Source of the DNA: Mauremys mutica
Taxonomy: Eukaryota > Chordata > Testudines > Geoemydidae
Assembly: GCF_020497125.1 (NCBI RefSeq)
Contig: NC_059079.1
Span: forward strand, 8,215,053-8,279,052
Length of the DNA: 64,000 bases
Reading direction: 5' to 3'
Part shown: piece after piece, positions 1 to 10,200 of the stretch
Layout: every line of letters starts with the position of its first letter
How positions within the stretch are numbered: the first letter of the stretch is position 1
Notes under the pieces: model-generated
Databases searched by the model: none
What the model was told of the DNA's origin: nothing
What the model saw: only the letters and a program-made list of their open reading frames with translations
Position numbers and translations under genes: made by a program

Positions 1-600
1 TTCTCGAACTTTCTATTTTGCTCTTTAACTAAAAAAAAAAAAAAAAAGTGAAACATACGCTGATAGTAGAAACACAGTTTTTTCCTACTTAGCACCCCAG
101 TTCAGGAAAGCATTTAAGTTCCATCTGGAATAGTGATGCTTTTAGGCTAATACTTAGTTCAATACCTTTTTCTGTGTAATTATAGCACTTTTAAAGACAA
201 CAAAAGAACTGGAATGTTTATGTTTGTATTTTAGAACTTTGAGAATTACATGGAATGGGCTCAACATTCAGAATGTACGAATTATAAATACTTCGTCGCT
301 GATCCAATGAAGCACTTAAATGAGTGTTCTTATGGCACTATACTGCATTATTTTGATTTATAATGCATCCACTGAACCATGCGTCATTTGTCTATTTAAT
401 TTTTCCTTAAAATCCCCTAGAAGAATCCCTGCAATGCTACTTTCAAATTATCCGATACATATAGACAGTTTCAATAGGAATGAACAATATCCCTTAACCT
501 ATCAGTACTCAAGTGTTTAAAGGAAGAAGATAAGGCTTTGTAAGCATCCCAAAACTACCAAAAGCAGATTTTTTGGGAAGGAAGGGTGCTGACACTCAAA
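1..600. other. No feature recognised
   Basis: AT-rich DNA with short poly(A) runs. The 66-codon frame at 320-520 has no recognisable motif. Confidence 0.5.
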
Positions 601-640
601 TTAGTGAACTAATTGACTTATTGATAACCAAGGTGGCTGT

Positions 641-1302
641 CTTTTATTGGACCAACTTCTGTTGGTGAGAGAGACAAGCTTTCCAGTTACACAGAGCTCT
701 TCTTTAAGTCCGGGAAAGGTACTCAGGGTGTCACAGCTAAATACAAGACCAAACAGATAGTTTAGCATAAGTAGTTAGCACATATTCTAAGGGACCATTC
801 AAGTGCCCTGGTCCCTTAACACTCCTGCAGTCATATGACAAAAAGGGGGGTTAGTGGGTTACAGAACAATCTGATAAAAGACCAAAAGAAAAAAAAAACC
901 CACCCTATCATCTGTGGTGAATACTCTTTACAAAGTGATCACTTTATATCTGATCTCTCAGTCCTCATACTCAACAGAAACCTGCACAACATATTGAAAA
1001 TACAAGCCTGGGAGCTTAAATTCATAACTTTGCTAGACATTAAAAATCATGGTCTAAATATTGTATTTATGGCATATTACAACAATCTGTAACCCACTAA
1101 CCCCCGTTAGTCCTACGACTACTGGAGTGTTCAGGGACAACTTCACCTTGAATGGTCACATCAATATGTACTAATTACTTATGCCAATCTATCTGCTCAA
1201 CCGTGCATTTAGCTGTCATACTTTATCTTTTCCAGACCTGAGGAAGAGCGCTATGTAGCTCAAAGGCTTCTCTCTCACCAACAGAAGTTGGTCCAATAAA
1301 AG
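641..1302. repeat. Palindromic interspersed element with 34-bp arms
   Basis: A 34-base perfect inverted repeat (TTTTATTGGACCAACTTCTG core) lies at 641-674 and 1269-1302. A second 19-base inverted pair, GGGGGTTAGTGGGTTACAG, lies at 846-864 and 1087-1105. The nested symmetry suggests a DNA transposon derivative. The 85-codon frame inside is not convincing. Confidence 0.75.
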
Positions 1303-1345
1303 GTATTACCTCACCCACCATGTCTTTCTAAGGTCATGTCTTCAC

Positions 1346-1556
1346 TACATAAGAATGGTCCTACTGGGTCAGACCAAGGGTCCATCTAGCCCAGTCTCCT
1401 GTCTTCTGACAGTGCCAGGTGCCCCAGAGGGAATGAACAGAACAGGTAATCAAGTGATCCATCCCGTTGCCCATTCCCAGCTTCTGGCAAACAGAGGCTA
1501 GGGACACCATTCCTAGCTAATAGCCATTGATGGACCTATCCTGCATGAATTTATCT
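1346..1556 (-). mobile_element. CR1-family 3' fragment
   Basis: Carries the same pattern as the piece at 23473 (TACTGGGTCAGACCAAGG, then CCATCTAGCCCAGT and GCCAGGTGCCCCAGAGG). It appears to split an older palindromic element whose edges are near 1325 and 1780. Confidence 0.7.
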
Positions 1557-1559
1557 GCC

Positions 1560-1780
1560 GCAGCAGCACTTTAACATGGCTGTGTAGTTACGGCACCAGT
1601 GCTGGGAGAGCGCTATTTAAAAAAGCACCTCCATGAAGGGAGTAGCTACCAGCGCGACTCCCAGTGCTGGTGCACTGTCTACACTGCCACTTTACAGCGC
1701 AGAAACTTGCAACGTGTGTGTGTGGGGGGGGAGTTCACACCTGAGTGAGAAAGTTAGTGCTGACACTGCAAAGCTTACAC
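1560..1780. repeat. Palindromic MITE-like piece
   Basis: Contains CCCAGTGCTGGTGCACTG, GTCTACACTGCCACTTTACA and GTGAGAAAGTTAGTGCTGAC, parts of a short palindromic element that I recall as common in turtles. The upstream edge at about 1325 (CATGTCTTCACTAC) is separated from it by a CR1 insertion. Boundaries are uncertain. Confidence 0.5.
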
Positions 1781-1789
1781 CCTGAGACT

Positions 1790-2880
1790 GACAGCTCCAA
1801 CACTGCACACCTATTATTGATAACCACACTTTTGTGTAAACAGTTTTATAGAAGTGCTATCGGTTAGACACTATCTTCGAGATTGCTCAGTTGTTTATGG
1901 CTTTGCAGGATTTAAATTCTTTTCTCTATAGCATCTAATCCCAAATCCCATGCATGAAACAAGACACACTAGAAGACGTTGATTTCATCCAGTTACAACC
2001 ATTAAGGGGTCATTCGGTCATGCCACAAGCAAATATTTCTTTGATTTTGTGTCATAAGCCTGACTCCAATCCAGAAAATAAGTTCTCTTGATGCTTAAGC
2101 TTATGTTCAAATAGTTCCATAGCTCATTTATGGACTCAATACAATTAGTACTAGATCTTATTTTTCTATTACACATTTTTCTTGCATACAGAATCTTTAT
2201 ATTCTCTATTACTGTTTAATATGTTCATAAAAGAAACATAAATACCATTAAGAATGTAGTGCTCCAAGAGTAATTGTAACACACCTTCTGAAGAGGCTGC
2301 ATAAATATAATACTTTCTATCTGAAAGTTTCCCTTATGTCTGAAAAGATCATCAATTGAGTTCCTGTTAGAAGTGTTCACAAGTCATTCACATACTAAAA
2401 CTTGGAGAAAAGTTTAGAGTTGTGGGTTGTTTTTTTTTTTTAAACTGAAACTAATGGTGACCTAGTTGGCCAAGATAAGTTTTAAGGGAGCACTGTTTAG
2501 CTGCTCTAGACCAAATATATTAAAATAGAAACAAAAGATCATAAAAGCAAGCAAATTTATAGGCAGTTTCAGGAAAGAGCACTGCAAAGTACAGTGAAAC
2601 TTTCTTACAATAAGGAGGTTTTTTTTTTTTTTTTGGTCTTTTCACCATACCTTCACTTTAAGCAGAGGTTTACTATGGCTCAGATCCTGCATAGAAATTT
2701 GTCCATGTAGCGTCCCACAGACTTCACTAGAACAAAAATGCAGGTCACTGTTTGCAGAATCACAACCTATACAGAACTACAGTTGGCATGTTGCAATGCA
2801 TTGGAACAACCTGGGAGTTTCACTCTCCTTTGAACATTCACTATTTAATGGACTAATGCATTAGTTAATCGACTTGCGCT
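1790..2880. other. No feature recognised
   Basis: AT-rich unique-looking sequence with T runs near 2430 and 2620. Nothing coding. Confidence 0.5.
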
Positions 2881-2889
2881 ATTTAGTAA

Positions 2890-3960
2890 GACTTTTGATA
2901 TGTTCTCACATGACCTTCTCATAAGCAAACTAAGGAAATGTAGCCTGGACAAACCTACTATAAGGTGTGTGCAAACTGTACTCAGAGAGAAGTTAATGGC
3001 TCACCGTTAAGCTTAAAGGGCCTATCGAGTGGGGATCTGCAGAGATCTGTGTTCAGCCTGGTTCTATTCAATATTTTAATTAATGATTTAGATAATGGCA
3101 GAGTGTACATTTATAAAGTTTGCGGATGATACAAAGCCAGGACAGGTAGCAAGTGCTTTGGAGGATAGGATTAGAACTCAAAATGATTTTGACAAACTGG
3201 AGAAACAGTCTGAAATAAATAGGATGAAATTCAGTATGGACAAATGCAAAGTATTACACTTCAGAAGGAATAATCAATTGCACAAATACAAAATGGGAAA
3301 TGACTGTTTAGGAAGGGGTACTGCAGAAAAAGATTCTGGGGCTTATAGTGGATCACAAACTAAATATGAAACAATATAATGTAGCAAAAAAAGCAAACAT
3401 CATTCTGGGATGCATTAGCCGGAGTGTTGTAAGGAAGATACAAGAAGTAATTTTTCCACTTTACTCAGCACTCATAAGGTTCTGGAATAGTGTCCAGTTC
3501 TGGGCACCTCACTTCAAGGAAGATGTGGAAAAATTGGAGATAATCTAGAGAACAAAAAAGGTTTAAAGGTCTCAAAACCATGACCTGTGGGGAAAGACTG
3601 AAAGAATTGGGTCTGTTTAGTCTGGAAAAGAGAAAGGGGGGGGGGAGACACAGGATAAGTCTTCAAGTAGGTAAAAGTTGTTATAAAAGAGGAGGGTGAT
3701 CAATTGTTCTCCTTATCCATTGAGGACCAGACAAGTAATGGGCTTACTTGGTTTTAGGTAAAAACTTCCTAACTGCAGGAGTAGTTAAGCACTGGAACAA
3801 ATTACCTAGGGAAGTGGTGGAATCTCAGTCATTGGAGGTTAAGATAAACACCTGTCAGGGATAGTCTTCTAGATAATACTCAGCCTTACCTACGTGCAGG
3901 GGACTGGACTAGAGGACCTACCAAGGGCCCTTCCAGTCCTACATTTTTATGATTCTATAT
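2890..3960 (+). pseudogene. CR1 LINE ORF2 remnant with 3' tail
   Basis: Translation shows broken pieces of a CR1 reverse transcriptase C-terminus: INDLDNG, then a degraded FADDTK active-site region, then FSMDKCKVLHF and later LYSALIRFWNSVQFWAPH. Frameshifts and stops separate them, so it is dead. The 3' end near TTCCAGTCCTACATTTTTATG and GATTCTATA is the typical CR1 tail. It lies downstream of and antisense to BEND5. Confidence 0.88.
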
Positions 3961-4121
3961 CTGAAATCACTTGTAAAGCAGGTTACATATCTAGCCATTT
4001 TACAAAACTCCTTAAAAATACACCAACATTTCAGAACGAGATCCACACTGAAAGTCAGTTCAATCGCATCAGCAAAAATGCCACACAAATCAAGAAGACG
4101 ACATAAGTAAAACACTAAGAC

Positions 4122-4127
4122 TTTATT
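4122..4127 (-). terminator. BEND5 polyadenylation signal AATAAA
   Basis: The minus strand reads AATAAA here, 14 bases after the BEND5 stop codon. It is a perfect hexamer in the right orientation. Cleavage would be expected around 4095-4110. The site is inferred from the motif only. Confidence 0.7.
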
Positions 4128-4140
4128 AAAAATCCAAAAT

Positions 4141-4298
4141 TTATTGCAAATTGTACTTTGCTTCCCTCCTTTCTTCATTTTTACATGATTTATTGATATC
4201 CATGATTTTTTCACAGATGTATTTGTTGACTTTGGAGAGTCTCTGTGCAATTTCAGTTTCATCCACAGTTTCTTGTGCTATTCTGTCATACAAACATT
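4141..4298 (-). CDS. BEND5: BEND5 coding exon 6 (end of BEN domain, stop)
   Basis: The acceptor TTCCCCAG ends at 4299. The exon completes Glu362 and encodes residues 363-413, starting CLYDRIAQETVDETEIAQRL and ending REAKYNLQ before TAA at 4143-4141. This is the last BEN helix and the C-terminal tail. A poly(A) signal follows within 20 bases, so the 3' UTR seems very short, although later sites could exist. Confidence 0.95.
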
Positions 4299-7200
4299 CT
4301 GGGGAAAAAGGTAAAAGAACAGCAGTTATTTTTAAGAAAAGAATTTAGCCCTGGGCTGGAAATCAGTACAGCAAATAAAACATGCTCAAGCTACTATCGA
4401 GCCAGCACTTCATAAGCAACTTGTATATTTTTTTAATTCAGTGTTCTATTGTACAATAAAAGGGTTCTCTGATTCATTGGTTTGGTCCCCTTTATCTGGC
4501 ACAAGTTTAGGCTTGCCATGTTTGAATCTTTGTAGGGAACAATAAGCTCACAAGTTATGACATTTCACTGGCCTCACGAGTAGAAATGGGGGTAAATCCA
4601 GACTCATATGGTGTCACTCCTACCCTCTCTGTCATCAATGCCAACCTTAACCCCTTCATTTGTCCACATCTCCCAGAACAGTCTTAGAGCTTTCTTCCAG
4701 ACGACATGGAACACCCTTACTGAAAATGATCTGTCAGGCCACTACCCTTTCCTCCTTCAAGTCACTTCTAGCGTCACACCTACAAGACATTAGCCAAATA
4801 ATAGTGGTTAGGAGGAGCAGCAGTAGGAGATAGAGGACATTTATTTCACATTTTAAAAAAAATGTATGTAGTATACATTAATATGGCTATATCTTGGTTC
4901 TACATCTCTTCCCAACCATTTGTATGTTGTTGGTTTAACAGATTGGGGTGGAGACCATCTTGCTCTGGTTTTGTACAGTACTTTGCATATTGTGGGCTCT
5001 GTTCTACTGGAATATAAATACAAAATAATAATAAAATCAAATCAATGAGGTCAGTGGGAGCTGAGACCACTCTCTACCATCCCCAGATGGCACTTAGCAA
5101 GTTGCAGGATCTAATGTTTTTCTGCAATGAATTAGAGAGGTAGCTCCCTCCTTAAAATCCGGTGTCCATTTTGTTATGTTTTATAATTGAAATAATTTCT
5201 ATTGTGGGGCAGGCTACTAGTAATAAATAGCTTCCAAGATTGATTAAACAATCTCTGCTTTGCTTTGGCTAGTAATCAATTTTAGCAGCCATCTATTGCT
5301 TCACATACTACAAAGCTATAGAGATTATTGCTTAATTAACAAGTTTTATAATGTTGCTAATGAATCATATTAAAAAGTTATGAAAATTAAGTATTCATGC
5401 TTTGTAGCTCATTTTGAAGCTGCTCAGAAGTTTTATGAAAGATTATATTTTGCATTAACAAGGTTTATAACCGTGCTCGGGCATCAGACTTTTTATAACT
5501 TCTGTATAATATACTACACTGTAGGGATTTTTAAGCAGCAAGAGATGTTTAGCCACCTTAAGGGCTAATTGTGTCTTTTTAGAATGTATTTTAAATAAAC
5601 TATTCTGGGACTAGAAAATGGTGAAAACATCTGAAACAATGTGAATTTTATGGACTCTTCACTGGAAAATGTATTGGCTATTACTAAATAAAACCAATTG
5701 GCAGGCAGACTGATAACTGGGATGCCAATAGGCAGTAAAATATTTTTTGAAATAAATGTGGCAAACAATGGGGGAATTAACTGAAACACTGACAGATTCA
5801 TTGTGCTCAAGGAAGAATATTACATCACTATAGAAACGTCAGTAGTATACCACTGAACTATTCGTAACAAATAGGGGGTTTCTGCCCAAGGGACCTGCCA
5901 CATAAATACAGACAATACTGTGACTTTACCACAGCCCTGAGCAAGGGCTGATGTGTAAGTTGTATCAATTCAAAAGTGGCCCTAGGAGTCACTGTGACTC
6001 AGACATACCCCATGAGCCACAATTCCTCCTCTGCTTCCTTCCTGTCCGCCCCCCAGAGGGCTACAAGGGGGAGTAATTTACTGCTGGTATATATAATGCT
6101 GCTGGTTTAGCTACTGATCGGTGAGATGGGGTCCACCCATTCCTTGTCGTCCAGCTACGTGGAGGGAGTAAGTAGACAAATTGCCCCACTGTCTCCTACA
6201 CAACTGGATCTGAGATTCAGATAGTCTGCACAGGTGTGTAAGAGAATTGTACTCCTTTGTTTAGATGCACAGTCCGTGTCATCGGCCATGCACAGCAAGG
6301 CCCCACACTCAATGTCATGGCATTCCTGTGTCTGTATTGTGATAACTTTTGAACACTGCATCCAATCAATTTCAAAGTTTCAGGGACTGGTCTACACATC
6401 AATTGGCAGTATCCTGTTGATAACCAGGAAAGCTGGACTTAGAGGAAGATATCAGGCCCACAGATTGCCTGATGTTGCAAGCAGAAGAATCGCTCTGGCA
6501 TCCCCTGATACTGCCTACACGTACCACAGGCTGCATGGGGAGATGGTCTATAGTGAAGCAGATCTCAGTGGGCCAAGCTGTGTGCTAACGGTCACCAGTG
6601 TGCCGGGATCACCAGCCCACCCTGCGTGGCAGGAGTCTGGGGTTAGGGCTGGTGGCTGGTCAGGGATCTGGGGCTCCCACCAGGGTCTGGGGCAGCCATG
6701 CAGTGGGGGTCTGGGCAGCGGCTGGCTCCATGAGCTCTAGGTGCTGGGGCAGCTGGCACACCCAAGCGGGGTCCGGGGCAGGCAGCCGGCTCTAGGAGTG
6801 AGGGCAGCCACGCGGCGAGGGTCCGGGGTCAGGGCAGCTGCATGGGGGCCTGGCAGCTGGCTAGCCCCACCAAGCCTCATGGGGTCTGGGGTGGGCCACA
6901 GCAACCATCCCCACAGCGGGGATCCGGGGTGGAGGCAGCTGCGCAGCAGCGGTCCAGGGTTGGGGCAGCCGTGCAGCTCCAGGTGGTGGGGGTCCAGGTC
7001 TGTCAGCCACCCAGCCCCACAGGGCAGCCACATGGCAGGGGTCTGGAGTTGGGGGAGCCAGCCCTGCCCCTCAGGGTGGGCTGCAGCAGGCAGCTGGCCC
7101 TGCAACAGGGGTCCGGGGTCAGGCCAGCTAGCCTCGTGGTGGGGTCCGGGGACCAGGCAGCAGGGGTTTGGAGTCAGGGCAGCTGGCTGGCCTGGCCAGC

Positions 7201-10200
7201 CTGATGGGGTTCAGGGTGGCCTGTGGTAGGCAGCTGGCCCCATGGCAAAGGTCTGGGCAGGTGGGTGGTGGGGATCTGGGCAGCCACGCGGCTCCACAGG
7301 GTGGGAGTCTGGGTCTGCCAGCCAGCCCCACAGGGTCTGGGGCAGCCGCACAGCATGGGTCCAGGATAGGAGCAGCCCCACTGCAGGGGTCTGGGCAGGC
7401 TGCCAGCCCCACAGGTCCGGGGGCCCGGGCAGCCACCCAGCTCCGCATGGTGGGGGTCCAAGCTCAGGGTCCGGGCTACTGCTGCCCTGCCCCATGCAGC
7501 CCAGATAACACATGGTGGGCCACATATGCGGCCCGCCGTGTGTAATAAGTTGAGAACCATCGCTGTAGACGTAAGAGAACTTTATAGGACACACTTTGAG
7601 GGATGTGTGCCAAAGGGAGAATGGTGATAATGGGGAAAGCAATAACCTGAAGAGGTGGTGAGAGCAGGACAAGCAAGGACCTAGAGGTGTGGTGGGGGAG
7701 AGATACTGTTTATAATGAACCCACAGTTTCTCTACAAATATCTGCCCTGGAAAGAGAAGGGATCCTGGTGTGTATGTAAGACATTCCCAACCACAGTTTG
7801 ATGAGGAGGGTTCTGGTGGGGTAAGGTTGTGAACTAACAGCAGATTAATATGCTGCTCTCTCTCGCTACAGACGCAATAGTGTGCTACCCTCTAATAATC
7901 TTGCCCTAAGCCCGTATAAAGGGAGTGCAGGGGGATGATAGGCAGGTTACCTACATAAAAGAGCGTGATTTAGGTGCACCAGCCAGGCTACAACTCTCAA
8001 TTGGTAAACGAGTATTAGGTAGAGATCATGAATGAGAAAACAGAAGTCTTATTGCTTGAAGCTATATTGCAATGGAAATTCCCCCTATTAAAAAAATCAC
8101 TACACTAAAAACAAAAAAATCTACACTCCATTAGTGATGTTGGTAGCATCTCTATCTTTTTTATCAGGGATTTTGGAGCAATCAAATTTTTGAATTGCTC
8201 CGCTCCAACTCTCTGCTCCAACTCAAATAAATTTTTAACTAAATAAAAAAGTGCATACTGTAATTTTGAAAACATTTTTATTCAGACTTTTAAAACAATT
8301 TAAATTTCAATGATACAAACTAGAATCATTCATAATTCATTCTGTAAAAAATTATTGCAGCAATCAAGTCATCTTTCATAGGCTGCCGCAAATCATTTAA
8401 AATGAACTTTAAAGTTGAAAACAGTCGCTCTACACTAGCTTGAGTTGTTGGCATGCTTGAAGCAATTCTACAGGCAGCCTGAATGCGGTGTGGGTAGCTG
8501 GGAATGGCCTCAAAAACAGACTTAACTTTTAGCCTACCAATAGACTCCATCGCCTCACAATCTTCCCAAAAGTTTCTCTCGAATAATGCTTCATTACAAT
8601 TATGAATCGCAGAAACTAGCTGGCGTCTTTCTTGTTTCTCCAATTCCTTTTCGAAGTCATCATCTTCTGAAGAATTGATGCTTGAATTATCTCCATTCCC
8701 CCGTGATGGTTGAAGACGTCTCAGGGATGGACGCTCAAACAAGTTCAGAGTGGAGACGGAAGTTTGAGAACAACCTGGTATTTCTGAAGGATGTGAACTT
8801 TCAGAAACTGCAAATTCGATTGTTGACTCCTTTTGTTGTGTTTCGTTTTCTTCAACCTCTTTCGCCAAGTTCAAATGTAGCAATAGATTTTGTTTTTCAA
8901 GTCGTCGAGCAATATCAAGGAGGCCTTCCTTTGCCCTTGGTATTTCCCTTGAGGTAAGAAGAATCCGATACCGTGGGTCAACATAAACTCCAGCAAGAAA
9001 ATGAATATTGTCAAAAAGCTTCTCTTCGTGTTTCTGCATGGAGGATAGAATTCCTTCTGCAATCTGTCCACCATTTCCTTGCAAGAATTTTGACAGTTTT
9101 CGCCATTCCTTCATTAAAACTCCCGGGGTTACATCAACAGCTTGAAGATTCATGGTTGTTTGGTTTGGCTTTGCCAAGATGTCTCGCAGGTTCTTCACTT
9201 CGTCCCATTCAGCTTTTGTTAACTTGAGTTCTCTTGTTCCAGCAGCAGCCATTTGTTCACAGTAAGACTGAAAAACGAGAAGCCGATCAATCATCGCAAA
9301 TGTTGAACCCCAGCAACTCACAGTATCCAATGATTGAGTTACCCCATGTAGATCAAGCAGAACACTTTGAATACTTGGGGTTTGTAGTTTAACAACGACT
9401 TGTCGAATTTTTGCCAGAAATTTCTTCGCATGTTCTTTGTTCAGTCCATCCCAGATTGCCAACTGAAGAGTGTGAATACCACTCCTCATCAGTCGGACTT
9501 TTGAGTCGTCCTCATAAAGCCATGTTGGAAGTATGAGGCTAGGATCATTAACCCATTGTGCAGCAGCATCCATGATGTTGAGTTCGATTTCATCCATTCC
9601 TTTAGTTCCTTCATCAGGCAAAGTAGCTTCAGTTCTGTCCACATCCCTGTTCTCAGAGGTAGAAATGGTTTCATCATCCTCGCTGAAATTTTTGACGGCA
9701 CACGTCATGTTTGCTGCATTGTCAACACAGATGCTCAGCACTTGCATTTCACTGATCCCAAATTTTTCTAAAATAGCTTTTACTTGACTTTTGACATACA
9801 AAGAATTGTGACGCCCTTCAGTGTCGATTATGTCCAAGGTTTTTACCACAGCTTTATCTTTTCTTTCTTCATAGTACTGAGCGTTGATTGCAAGGAAATT
9901 TCTGTTTCCACGGGTTGCAGCATCCATTTTCAGGTAGCACAATTTTTGCTCCAAAGCTTTCTTGAGCTCTTCGCGACCAGACTCAGCTGTGCTGACAACT
10001 AAATGACGAACCGCATCATGCCCCGTCGAAATGCCAAGCTGCCAACCCATTTCACCTGCAATTTTTTGGAATCCTTTGTTCTTTAGCCGGAAGGTAGTGA
10101 GCGGTGTTGAACTCAAGCAAACCATTTCCATCAGCCCTTCACGGAAAGTATTGGCATCCATGGTGACTGTAACCTTTGAGGACTTCGAATACGAGTCAAG

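Noticed and set aside
3095..3548. Two small plus-strand frames as a host gene
   Set aside because: They are pieces of a broken CR1 reverse transcriptase.
6234..7672. Open frames of 106-168 codons over the GC-rich block
   Set aside because: They exist in several frames on both strands over a tandem repeat, with no domain and no splice logic.
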